Assembly (NCBI GenBank): GCA_001822655.1
Contig: MHRX01000009.1
Coordinates: forward strand, 1-11,680
Length of the DNA: 11,680 nt
Origin: Candidatus Taylorbacteria bacterium RIFCSPLOWO2_01_FULL_45_15b
GTDB taxonomy: Bacteria; Patescibacteriota; Minisyncoccia; Phycocordibacterales; 01-FULL-45-15b
Reading direction: 5' to 3'
Each line of letters begins with the position of its first letter. Within the stretch, counting starts at the first letter, position 1. The position numbers and the translations under genes are program-made. Positions 1 to 6,853 of the stretch are shown in pieces. The notes under the pieces are model-generated. The model was not told where the DNA came from, did no database searches, and saw only the letters and a list, made by a program, of their open reading frames with translations.

Positions 1-29
1 GCTCGTTTCTTCATAGAAATTACAATGCG

Positions 30-60
30 ACTATACTAACACAAAAAAATGGGGTCGCAA
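30..60 (-). promoter_or_regulatory. Weak candidate promoter for a gene running off the left edge
   Basis: On the minus strand TTGCGA (60-55) is followed after 19 nt by TATAGT (35-30), a -10 box matching the consensus at 5 of 6 positions. An ATG lies at 14-12, followed by AAG AAA CGA before the window ends, so this could drive a next gene beginning MKKR. The spacer is longer than ideal and no Shine-Dalgarno site precedes that ATG. Only four codons are visible, so neither the promoter nor the gene is secure. Nothing else is seen in positions 1-70. Confidence 0.25.
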
Positions 61-72
61 TTAATAATAAAA

Positions 73-98
73 AAACGGCGGAATTTCTTCCGCCGTTT
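73..98 (-). terminator. Intrinsic terminator after the Nudix-like gene
   Basis: A perfect 11-bp stem (73-83 paired with 88-98) encloses a four-base loop that reads GAAA, a GNRA tetraloop, on the minus strand. The stem has a GC core. On the minus strand its 3' arm runs straight into a T-rich tract (TTTTTTTATTATT), the classic Rho-independent arrangement. It begins 15 nt after the stop codon of the gene at 650-114. On the plus strand no T tract follows, so it acts on minus-strand transcripts. Confidence 0.9.
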
Positions 99-113
99 GC
101 TCGATCATTATTT

Positions 114-650
114 TTACCTCATCAAACTTTTCCACCTGTCAGTCTCCAAAAAAGAAAGAACATCCCAGGCGAAATCATGATGGTGATTGACGACAATCTC
201 TCGTAGAGGCAAGGTCAATTTCGAAAAGTACTTCTGATCTTCTTTTTCTGGGACTTCTCCAACTGCAATACAGACATGCGAAATTGGATTACCATATGGA
301 TGATCACTCCACGGATAAGTGTAAAGTTCTGTGACAAACCTTACCGCGGCGCCATCGAGTTCCTGACGAGAAACTGCTTCGCAGGCTTCCTGAAAACCTT
401 TTGACTTAACCCGCCACATTGAACCAGGGATATGCCAACCTGCCCAATATTCATCTTTTCGATGCGTAAGAAGAATCTCTGGCTCGCCATGAGCCAACGA
501 TCTCACCATGCACAGTTCGGCATAGGGTTGCTTCACCAATTTGTGATACGGACCCCATGCTTCGTCCGGAATTCTGCACCCATGTTGCTCAACAACCTCG
601 GTGAGCAATTCGCCGAGTAATTTGGCTCTGTCAGCCGACATACCAGCCAT
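114..650 (-). CDS. Nudix-like hydrolase with a degenerate Nudix box
   Basis: A 178-aa protein, likely of the Nudix fold, whose members hydrolyse nucleoside diphosphate-X compounds. WHIPGS (72-77) followed by FQEACEAVSRQELDG (86-100) sits where Nudix proteins carry the box GX5EX7REUXEEXGU. Only the last Glu of REUXEE (E97) is retained; the first box Glu and the RE pair are replaced. This resembles the relaxed box of GDP-mannose mannosyl hydrolases, a subfamily that would suit the nearby sugar genes. The HHHDFAWD segment (156-163) matches the late conserved part of that layout. The start at 650 is favoured over ATG 641 because AAGGA lies 5 nt upstream (660-656). The gene is monocistronic, with its own promoter (691-719) and terminator (73-98). 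The substrate is unknown, and activity is uncertain because of the missing acidic residues. Confidence 0.8.
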   Translation of the reverse strand: MAGMSADRAKLLGELLTEVVEQHGCRIPDEAWGPYHKLVKQPYAELCMVRSLAHGEPEILLTHRKDEYWAGWHIPGSMWRVKSKGFQEACEAVSRQELDGAAVRFVTELYTYPWSDHPYGNPISHVCIAVGEVPEKEDQKYFSKLTLPLREIVVNHHHDFAWDVLSFLETDRWKSLMR

Positions 651-690
651 ACCGTTCCTTTCGTTTGATTAATTAAGAACACTGGTTTTT

Positions 691-719
691 ATTATATCAC
701 AATTAGAATAAAAAAGCAA
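691..719 (-). promoter_or_regulatory. Sigma70-type extended -10 promoter for the Nudix-like gene
   Basis: Minus strand: a TTGCTT -35 (719-714), a 17-nt spacer, and a perfect TATAAT -10 (696-691). TGA directly precedes the -10, giving an extended TGn motif. Transcription should start near 684, leaving a leader of about 34 nt that contains the AAGGA ribosome-binding site. This is the best promoter in the window. The last codons of the candidate small ORF (817-692) overlap it. Confidence 0.8.
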
Positions 720-817
720 ATTTCATGGTTCAGGGCCAAATTTTTATCATTGTGAAAGAAAAGGACATCTGACCAGGGCTCATCTATATCACTTACTACC
801 CATACTTCCTGAACCAT
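692..817 (-). CDS. Possible small ORF, 41 aa, or remnant of a small gene
   Basis: This minus-strand ATG ORF is too short for usual gene callers. It starts MVQEVWVVSDIDEPWSDVLF and ends in a hydrophobic stretch (CFFILIVI) at a TAA lying inside the -10 box of the Nudix promoter. The first 30 residues look protein-like: a hydrophobic strand, an acidic D-x-D-E turn, WS, then another strand. That layout is seen in many small uncharacterised alpha/beta proteins. The end looks unlike it and may be read-through into promoter sequence, so this could be a 3'-truncated gene. No clear Shine-Dalgarno site or promoter is visible. A perfect 10-bp inverted repeat covers its first ten bases. No function is assigned. 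Confidence 0.3.
   Translation of the reverse strand: MVQEVWVVSDIDEPWSDVLFFHNDKNLALNHEICFFILIVI
725..817. repeat. 10-bp perfect inverted repeat with 73-bp spacing
   Basis: ATGGTTCAGG at 725-734 and its exact reverse complement CCTGAACCAT at 808-817 lie in the spacer between the last glycosyltransferase and the Nudix-like gene. In a minus-strand transcript the right arm includes the AUG of the candidate 41-aa ORF, so pairing would hide that start codon. The remainder of 651-884 shows only the Nudix promoter and no clear terminator after the glycosyltransferase at 2039-885. Confidence 0.6.
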
Positions 818-884
818 CACATCAAATTCTATTTTGAATTATCAAAGAATGATCGTAACCGCTTCCTACGAGTGAGGATGATTT

Positions 885-2039
885 TTATTGCTTTGCTAGG
901 CGCTTAGCATGCGACAGAATTTTGCGCGCCCTCTCGTGCCAAGTGTACTGCTTTACCAATTCCTTGGCACGATCCGCGGCGGTAAACGCAACTGCGGGTT
1001 TTTCGAAGACACTCGTAATCACGCGGCCGAATGATTCGGGGTTGTCCGCCTCGGCTAAAAGCGCGCTTGAGTCGTCGACTATTTCGAGAATAGAGGGAAT
1101 TCGTGAAGCAACGATAGGAACGCCCGAAGCCATATACTCGAACAATTTCATAGGAGAAGTGTAATAGAGGGAGACTTTTTGCTTAGCGGTATTCGGCAGG
1201 ACAAGAACATCGGCGGCACGGAGCCAATAGGCAACTTCCTCATGAGGGACAAAGGGGACAAAGACAACCCTTTCATGGCACGCTTCTTCTATTTTCTCTT
1301 TCATCGCGCCAATGTCTTTTTTTGAGCCTCCGACAATATAGATAAACGCATCTCGTGGGATAAAATGAAAAGCTTTAAGGAGCGTATCCACGCCTTTCCA
1401 GTCAAAAAGCGCGCCTACGTACAAAATAATTTTCCTCTCCTTCGGTATGGCAACATGAGAGAGCGCGCTGTCTCTTGAAATAGCGGCAATCTTGCCGCTA
1501 TCAGTGCCGTTCGGCCAATAGACAATTTTCTCTGCTTCAATTCCAAAATCTTTTTCAATTTCCTTGGCCTTCCAAGATGTCTGCACCGCAAAGCCAAAGG
1601 ATTTTTTCATCACGCGCGCGTACATGAAGTTTTTACCGGGATAATGATGAATGTCGTAGTAAATATTCGACGAAACAAACGTCAAAAAAAAGAGCGGGAT
1701 ATAGTCATGGGAGAAAAAGATCGCCGATGGATCTTTTTTCTTCCGTGGAAACCCGTAAAGCGCCGCAAAAAAAGAAAAAGAAACCATCTGCAATAAAAAT
1801 GTAAATTTCTCGGGAAGTGGCAGAGGAACGAGATCGATACATGGAACTTTCGTTATCTTAAAATTTTTCTTGACCGCATATGCTACATACGGATCGCCTC
1901 CTCCCGGCCGCCATAATCGGGGGACCAAAAGTTCGACCGCAGAACCTGATTCGGCAAACGCCTCACAAATCTTCACAGTAGCGAGCCCATGCGCTTTTTC
2001 AGTGGGAAGCCTTGTATTTGCAACGTAGAAGAGATTCAC
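885..2039 (-). CDS. GT4-family glycosyltransferase (TEKAHG type)
   Basis: A 384-aa cytosolic or membrane-associated GT-B enzyme expected to transfer a sugar from a nucleotide donor to a growing surface glycan. The N-terminal Rossmann half opens with FYVANTRLPTEKAHG (4-18), a hallmark of one GT4 subgroup. A hydrophobic stretch around 78-96 and FFLTFVSS (117-124) may touch the membrane. The C-terminal donor half has GALFDWKG (209-216, with the phosphate-binding Lys at 215) and SPMKLFEYMASGVPIVAS (295-312). The second Glu of EX7E is E301, while the first is replaced (Y293), as is common in SPMKLFEYMA enzymes. The start is GTG, 5 nt after the methyltransferase stop, with no clear Shine-Dalgarno site, so translation probably continues from the upstream gene. 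It is the last gene of the glycan polycistron. Donor and acceptor cannot be read from the sequence. Confidence 0.9.
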   Translation of the reverse strand: MNLFYVANTRLPTEKAHGLATVKICEAFAESGSAVELLVPRLWRPGGGDPYVAYAVKKNFKITKVPCIDLVPLPLPEKFTFLLQMVSFSFFAALYGFPRKKKDPSAIFFSHDYIPLFFLTFVSSNIYYDIHHYPGKNFMYARVMKKSFGFAVQTSWKAKEIEKDFGIEAEKIVYWPNGTDSGKIAAISRDSALSHVAIPKERKIILYVGALFDWKGVDTLLKAFHFIPRDAFIYIVGGSKKDIGAMKEKIEEACHERVVFVPFVPHEEVAYWLRAADVLVLPNTAKQKVSLYYTSPMKLFEYMASGVPIVASRIPSILEIVDDSSALLAEADNPESFGRVITSVFEKPAVAFTAADRAKELVKQYTWHERARKILSHAKRLAKQ

Positions 2040-2044
2040 GGTGT

Positions 2045-2638
2045 CTATTTTATAGCATAGATATAATACCCGGAAGTTGTCGTGCGCTTTTCCGTCTTGA
2101 AAATCCGGTCGAGAAAATCTGCAACCGGGTCAATCAAAAATCGAAGCTTGTGCTGAAAAGGCATGAAAAAAAACAATGCCGTAAAATATCCTCCCCTTTT
2201 TTCAATTTCGAAATGTGAAAAATTCCCAAACATAACCAGAAGCGTGTCATCGAAAAACCTCCAGTAATCCGGATAACTTCCTTTCCGCGCATGATACGGA
2301 TAGATCGACGGTACATGAACGAATATTTTCCCGCCGGGCCGCAAGATGCGGTGCAATTCTTTTGTCGCAAGCAAAGGGTCGCGGACGTGCTCAAGAACCG
2401 AGTGGCAGATAATCGCATCAATTGAATTTTCGGCGAGCGGAATCTTGTGGATATCGCCGATCACATCAGCACCGGACGCGGGATCGTAATCCATGCTTTT
2501 ATACGCGACATCTTTGAACAGTTCCTTATAAGGGGCGAGCCATTTTTGAAAACGTTCTCCTCCGCCGATATCAAGAACGCTTTTTTCTTTGGCAATTTCC
2601 TTTATTTTTTCATCCACAAAACGCTCACGTTTTCTCAT
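2045..2638 (-). CDS. Class I SAM-dependent methyltransferase
   Basis: A 197-aa protein of the Methyltransf_11 type. Motif I VLDIGGGE (21-28) binds SAM, the acidic residues of SMDYDP (48-53) would hold the ribose, and GDIHKIPL (61-68) with DAIICHSVLEHV (74-85) are the following motifs. LRPGGKIFVHVPS (99-111) is the post-motif strand, and PDYWRFF (123-129) is usual in this group. The C-terminal part (about 150-197) carries a hydrophobic FFFMPF-like segment and ends GYYIYAIK, as in methyltransferases found among glycosyltransferases. It probably O-methylates a sugar or caps a glycan, inferred only from its neighbours. ATG overlaps the preceding gene's stop by 4 nt, and the next gene starts 5 nt after its TAG. 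Confidence 0.88.
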   Translation of the reverse strand: MRKRERFVDEKIKEIAKEKSVLDIGGGERFQKWLAPYKELFKDVAYKSMDYDPASGADVIGDIHKIPLAENSIDAIICHSVLEHVRDPLLATKELHRILRPGGKIFVHVPSIYPYHARKGSYPDYWRFFDDTLLVMFGNFSHFEIEKRGGYFTALFFFMPFQHKLRFLIDPVADFLDRIFKTEKRTTTSGYYIYAIK

Positions 2639-3666
2639 AATTCGTTAGCTAGAGCATACAATGCTTGGCCGAGCTTTGCGAGCGAATGTTCCGTTCGCAC
2701 ATAATGGATAAATCGATCACGATACATTTGTCTTTCTTCGCTCGTCATCCTCAATGTCCTACCAATTGTGTCAGCAAGACTTTGTGAATTGCGTTCGCTG
2801 AAACGAAGTGTCTCGGGCACAATATCGAAAAAAGCCGGACTCGATACGATGGGAATCGCGCCGCAGGCCATAGCTTCAAGAACCGTTTTGTCGTAGTTTC
2901 CCCTCGGAGTGAGGTTTACAAAAATCTCATGCGACGAGTAGAGTTTCGGAGTTTCGGAGTTTAGAATGCCGGGATGGACTCGAATGACGCTCCTACCGAG
3001 ACTTTGCGCTGTTGCCTTCAATATCGAATCATAATAACTCTTATCACGCGGAAGCGCGTCCCCATAAATATCAGCATGCACTGTGTCGCCCTCAAGCCCA
3101 AGATGCTGAAGCGCCTGAAGCAGTATGTCCACATTTTTGACCGGAGCGATCCTGCCTATATATAAAACGGAATTTTTTAACTGCTCGGCATTTCCCGTTT
3201 GAAAGATGTCTGTCGGAATTCCTGCCGGCATTTTTCTAGATTTTGAATATCCTGCGGTAAATGCATACGGCGATGTGTGACACACCCGATGGGAAAGTGC
3301 GATGGCAAGGCGCGCTTTCCAATTTCCGTCGGTATGGTTATACCAAAGAATAATTTTCTTACCCATGAGACGCCACCACAGCCCCGCAAGGACGACATAC
3401 TCCGCGTTCATATGAACAAACACCGTGTCGTATGCATTGTGCCACTTCCATATTGCACCGTAAAACCGCCGAATGTACTTGAAGCGGGACGGCCCCTGTT
3501 CCTTGCCAAGGGACCAAACTTCACAACCCCCCGAATATTCTCCTTTCAAAAGACATACCACTTTCACCGACGAAGCATGTTTTGCAAACATATCAATCCA
3601 TCGCACAAAAAAACCGAGGCCCGGATCCTTTTCATCTACTTTTTGGGTAATGATTAATAGCCTCAT
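2635..3666 (-). CDS. GT4-like glycosyltransferase lacking the first Glu of EX7E
   Basis: A 343-aa GT-B protein. The N-terminal half includes WYNHTDGNWKARLA (108-121), probably part of the acceptor side. The donor half shows YIGRIAPVKN (169-178), with R172 and K177 in place to bind the donor phosphate, and NLTPRGNYDKTVLEAMACG (251-269). In this last motif E264 is the second Glu of EX7E, but its partner eight residues earlier is G256. D259 lies between them. The LTPxGxxDKTxLEAMA form looks like a subgroup feature rather than decay, since the rest is intact. It overlaps the dehydrogenase stop and the methyltransferase start by 4 nt on each side, so the three should be translated together. Substrates are unknown. 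Confidence 0.87.
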   Translation of the reverse strand: MRLLIITQKVDEKDPGLGFFVRWIDMFAKHASSVKVVCLLKGEYSGGCEVWSLGKEQGPSRFKYIRRFYGAIWKWHNAYDTVFVHMNAEYVVLAGLWWRLMGKKIILWYNHTDGNWKARLAIALSHRVCHTSPYAFTAGYSKSRKMPAGIPTDIFQTGNAEQLKNSVLYIGRIAPVKNVDILLQALQHLGLEGDTVHADIYGDALPRDKSYYDSILKATAQSLGRSVIRVHPGILNSETPKLYSSHEIFVNLTPRGNYDKTVLEAMACGAIPIVSSPAFFDIVPETLRFSERNSQSLADTIGRTLRMTSEERQMYRDRFIHYVRTEHSLAKLGQALYALANEL

Positions 3667-4514
3667 TTTTTTAAATAAACTTCTTCAATGACTTGCTGAT
3701 CCTTGCCAGAATCACGAAGTAATTTTTTATTAAAAACTTCGATTGCTTCTACGACGGATTCGGCCTCCGCACTAAGGCGTGTCTTGCCAAGAAGCGCGGC
3801 AAAAGCGGCGTAATCTTTTATGAGACAAATTCCTCCGGCGCCGCGACCGCTTTTGTGAATCGGTTTGGTGTGCACAGGCCCAGTCATTGGATCGGCCGCG
3901 GCCGATGCCTCTATGTCCGGCCAATTCATTTTCTTTTTCTTGGCGAAATCATAGAGAATATTAAAATACACCACTTTCGCATAATAAAATGTATTGCTCG
4001 CATATTTTATGAACTCCGATTCGTCAGATCCTGTAATTATCTCATACGGCGCTTTCGGCAAAAGAGAAAGCACACTCGATGCCTTAGTGCGAAAAGTTTT
4101 CGATTCAATGGGGATACCGATAATGTTCCGCGCAGGGTGTTCAGTATCGTAGGCCGCTGTAGCTTTTGTGAGAAATTCTGGAGAATGTAATACATAAATA
4201 TGCGCAAATTTTTTTTGGAATCTTTTTGTCGTACCCGGTTCAATCGTCGACTTTATGACCGCAGTGCTCCCCTTGCCGACGAGCGCCAGACTTTCTTCAA
4301 CAATTTTGCTATCCACCTTGCCCTGCCGCGTAGGAGTCGGCACGGCAATAAAAACCACATCAGCGCCTCCGACCCGTGCTTTGTTTTTTTCGTATTCAGC
4401 CTCAAGAGAATACCGAGTAACTTCAAAGCCGCGAGATTCAAAGTTATCCGCGTAATTTTTTCCAATCCAGCCCTGACCGACAAAAGCAATCTTTGGTATT
4501 TGTTTTTTTTTCAT
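3663..4514 (-). CDS. Short UDP-glucose/GDP-mannose dehydrogenase-like protein, no UDP-binding domain
   Basis: A 283-aa relative of nucleotide-sugar dehydrogenases, which oxidise C6 of UDP- or GDP-sugars to uronates using two NAD+. The NAD domain has FVGQGWIGKNY (11-21, Gly at 13, 15 and 18), VPTPT (58-62), KSTIEPGTT (88-96) and SPEF (111-114). The central helix domain has SDESEFIKYASNT (163-175) with the expected Lys (K170) and Asn (N174). The catalytic Cys motif is GGICLIKD (227-234, C230, K233, D234). It stops about 50 residues later, so the C-terminal UDP-sugar-binding domain of full-length (roughly 400-450 aa) enzymes is missing. The next gene starts at once, which rules out a simple frameshift. 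The start at 4514 is chosen because GxGxxG then sits close to the N-terminus; an upstream ATG at 4592 would overlap the previous gene by 71 nt. Nine A residues follow the ATG. It could be an oxidoreductase on another substrate or need a partner subunit. Confidence 0.85.
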   Translation of the reverse strand: MKKKQIPKIAFVGQGWIGKNYADNFESRGFEVTRYSLEAEYEKNKARVGGADVVFIAVPTPTRQGKVDSKIVEESLALVGKGSTAVIKSTIEPGTTKRFQKKFAHIYVLHSPEFLTKATAAYDTEHPARNIIGIPIESKTFRTKASSVLSLLPKAPYEIITGSDESEFIKYASNTFYYAKVVYFNILYDFAKKKKMNWPDIEASAAADPMTGPVHTKPIHKSGRGAGGICLIKDYAAFAALLGKTRLSAEAESVVEAIEVFNKKLLRDSGKDQQVIEEVYLKK

Positions 4515-4521
4515 GTTCAAA

Positions 4522-5679
4522 TTAACTGTTCGTCGAAAGGAAATGTTCCAATGCCTTTCTGTGAAGCTCGGCATATTCAGCCATATATTCACTTTTTGTT
4601 ATTTTGGTCAACTCCTTTGCGCGTATTCGGATCCGCTCGGACATCATTGTCCGCAGACGAGGGTCCTGAAGAAGAAAGGTAATTTTTTCTGCAAATTCAT
4701 CCAAATTATGCACATCGATCACAAATGAGTTACTGCCGTTGTCAACGAGTTCTTCGGCAACCCCCACATTCGTTGTTACCATAGGCACTCCGGCGAGAGC
4801 CGCCTCTATAAGGGCGATCCCGTACCCTTCATAATAAGAAGTATGCAGGAAAACTGTTGCTTTTTGAAGTATTTTTTCCGGCGTCTTCAGCCAGCCAGCG
4901 AATGTTACACTGTCAGTCAGCCCTTCAAACTCCGCAAGTTGCTCGAGTGATTTGCGCTCGCTTCCATCACCAATAACTATAAGACGCGTATTTCGATTCG
5001 CGTCATGAACCTTTTTAAAAATACGGATAGCGGACTCTATATTCTTTTCCTTCTCCAGTCTCGAAAGAGTAACAACGGTATTTTCGCCGGTCTCTTGTCG
5101 AGGAGACAGAAATTCTTTTTCCTCGACGAAAATCGGCAACACATCAATCGGCGCGCTGATATGAATATTGGACTCAATCAGCGAACGGCGTATCCTCTCC
5201 GAGACGACGCGCACACCATCCGCGCACTGCAGTACTCGGCGTGCGGCAAGAATTCGAACGGGATTATACACACTACCCCTCATGAAATACCCACTCAAAA
5301 AATCAGTGTGTACCTGCACCTGTAGAGCCACCTTAAACCGACGCTTCAGATACTTCCCGACCCATCCAGTTTCAAACGGATCAGACACAGAGACAACCAC
5401 ATTGAGAAACCTTGACTGAATACTCGGCAGTAGCTTTTCTCCAACAGCTCGAGCGGAAGTAATGTGATGAAATTTCGTCAATGAGTTTGTGGGATAAATG
5501 GTGTATCCATCTCGCGCAATTTTCTCCTCCTGACCTTTTGTTGCAAAAAGAATAATGTGAAGTTCACCAAAGCATCTCGCGTATTCCTTCATGCGTCCCG
5601 AAACAGTCGAATCCTCTTTCAATATGTGACGATCCATGGAAACCATCACCACGGCTATCTCTTTCGGTGAAGTATTCAT
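4522..5679 (-). CDS. GT4-family glycosyltransferase
   Basis: A 385-aa GT-B glycosyltransferase. The N-terminal half carries QVQVHTDFLSGYF (120-132) and ADGVRVVSERIRRSL (153-167), the usual region linking acceptor and donor domains. The donor half has TLSRLEKEKNIESAI (204-218), with R207 and K212 positioned for the donor phosphates. It continues with VIGDGSERKSLE (235-246) and SYYEGYGIALIEAALAG (281-297), where E284 and E292 form a complete EX7E motif. All expected catalytic landmarks are present, and retaining chemistry is usual for this family. Its ATG overlaps the preceding glycosyltransferase stop by 4 nt, and the dehydrogenase-like gene begins 7 nt after its TAA. No transmembrane segment is obvious. 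The sugar specificity cannot be told. Confidence 0.92.
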   Translation of the reverse strand: MNTSPKEIAVVMVSMDRHILKEDSTVSGRMKEYARCFGELHIILFATKGQEEKIARDGYTIYPTNSLTKFHHITSARAVGEKLLPSIQSRFLNVVVSVSDPFETGWVGKYLKRRFKVALQVQVHTDFLSGYFMRGSVYNPVRILAARRVLQCADGVRVVSERIRRSLIESNIHISAPIDVLPIFVEEKEFLSPRQETGENTVVTLSRLEKEKNIESAIRIFKKVHDANRNTRLIVIGDGSERKSLEQLAEFEGLTDSVTFAGWLKTPEKILQKATVFLHTSYYEGYGIALIEAALAGVPMVTTNVGVAEELVDNGSNSFVIDVHNLDEFAEKITFLLQDPRLRTMMSERIRIRAKELTKITKSEYMAEYAELHRKALEHFLSTNS

Positions 5680-6818
5680 GTCTTTGTAAAAATCTTGACC
5701 AAACTTTCGAGATTTACAGTACTGTCATGCTCCCTCAACCGTCGCAGTGCATTTTTTGCCATTGTCGCGGCAACTCGTCTGTCTTCAGAAACTTTTTTTA
5801 TAGCATGAATCCAGCTCTGTTTATCGTTATATGGCAAAAGAATCCCATCACTTCCTGACTTAATGAGTTCACGGTTTCCTCCTTCGTCTGTGGCAATAAC
5901 GGGAACTTCTAGGCTTACAATTTCGAGAAGGACGTGTGAAAAACCCTCGTAATAACTATTCAATAAAAAAAGATCGGAGGCCTTGGCGAATTCAAGAAGA
6001 GTCTGGCGGTCAACTCGACCGAGCAGAAATACCCTGTCCTCCAATTTAAGATTGAGAAGTACTCGCTTCAATTGCGGCCGATATGGTCCGTCTCCGGCAA
6101 TAAAAAGACAGGTGTTTGGCTCAACTTTTAAAAGTTCCGGCATTATTTCGATAAGCATCTCAAAACCTTTCCAGGGCACAAGCCTGCCCGCAGAAAAGAG
6201 GATGTTTCCATTGAGCGAAAATTTTCTTCGAAGTGCCTCTCGCGACTCTAGGGCCGGCAATTCATCCATAGAATTGTAGATGACGTGAATTTTTTTATCA
6301 TCAATCCCCCACGAGATGATGATCGATTTTAGATACCAAGAGGGGACGATTATGAAAAGCGCCTTCGTGGCGACTTTCTTTTGTATAGTCTTAAAAAACC
6401 ATACAAGGAATCCATATCCTCTTCTTCGCTTGGCAAAATCGTTCAAATGATCGGTGACGCCGGCTCTTTGCATGCCCTGTTCCCACGCATAATCTCCGAC
6501 AATCTTTAGATAGAATTGTTTGCCGGCGATGATTGACGCCAACATCGCTGGTAAACCGGTACTGACAGGGTCTTGCGCATATATTATTTCAACGCCGCGC
6601 GATCTCATCAGAATCTTGAAAAAATAAACGAAATGACGCAAAACTTTCGGAAGATGTCTGACCTCATCGAAGGTAACGACTTTTGTCATTATTCCAAAGC
6701 GCGGGAGGTTCTCTTCGAGAAATCGAGTATACGTCGCAGGGCCACCAACCGATGGCGGGTAGATACCCGTGGCAATGAGAACAGTCGTGGGGCTCTGACT
6801 CAAATCAATACTCATCAT
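5676..6818 (-). CDS. GT4-family glycosyltransferase (GGPATYT type)
   Basis: A 380-aa GT-B glycosyltransferase. IATGIYPPSVGGPATYT (15-31) is the N-terminal loop near the nucleotide-sugar site. KIVGDYAWEQGMQRAGV (105-121) is characteristic of a GT4 subgroup and probably shapes the acceptor site. The donor half has SAGRLVPWKGFEMLIE (209-224, R212 and K217), FIAGDGPYRPQL (239-250) and YYEGFSHVLLEI (289-300), with E291 and E299 making a full EX7E. Two adjacent ATGs stand at 6818 and 6815, and neither has a Shine-Dalgarno site. It is the first gene after a 140-nt gap, so it may head the second transcription unit; a weak promoter candidate lies at 6825-6853. Its stop overlaps the next start by 4 nt. 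Confidence 0.92.
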   Translation of the reverse strand: MMSIDLSQSPTTVLIATGIYPPSVGGPATYTRFLEENLPRFGIMTKVVTFDEVRHLPKVLRHFVYFFKILMRSRGVEIIYAQDPVSTGLPAMLASIIAGKQFYLKIVGDYAWEQGMQRAGVTDHLNDFAKRRRGYGFLVWFFKTIQKKVATKALFIIVPSWYLKSIIISWGIDDKKIHVIYNSMDELPALESREALRRKFSLNGNILFSAGRLVPWKGFEMLIEIMPELLKVEPNTCLFIAGDGPYRPQLKRVLLNLKLEDRVFLLGRVDRQTLLEFAKASDLFLLNSYYEGFSHVLLEIVSLEVPVIATDEGGNRELIKSGSDGILLPYNDKQSWIHAIKKVSEDRRVAATMAKNALRRLREHDSTVNLESLVKIFTKT

Positions 6819-6824
6819 ATGGCT

Positions 6825-6853
6825 AGCTTACACCACAAAAAATCATTCCGCAA
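6825..6853 (-). promoter_or_regulatory. Weak promoter candidate for the glycosyltransferase at 6818
   Basis: In the 140-nt gap 6819-6958 the minus strand has TTGCGG (6853-6848), exactly 17 nt, then TAAGCT (6830-6825). Each hexamer matches its consensus at only 3 of 6 positions. If used, transcription would begin at about the A of the ATG at 6818, giving a leaderless mRNA, which would fit the absence of a Shine-Dalgarno site. No terminator or RNA gene was found in the gap. Read-through from the upstream genes is equally possible. Confidence 0.25.

Noticed and set aside
1..14. Start of a minus-strand gene (MKKR...)
   Set aside because: Only four codons are visible and no Shine-Dalgarno site is present; it is mentioned only with the weak promoter.
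853..871. Small hairpin (TCGTA/TACGA) after the last glycosyltransferase, as a terminator
   Set aside because: The stem has only 5 bp with a 9-nt loop and no T tract follows, so it does not qualify.
3663..4592. Longer 309-aa form of the dehydrogenase-like protein starting at 4592
   Set aside because: The extra 26 residues precede the nucleotide-binding strand, look unlike the family and overlap the upstream glycosyltransferase by 71 nt.
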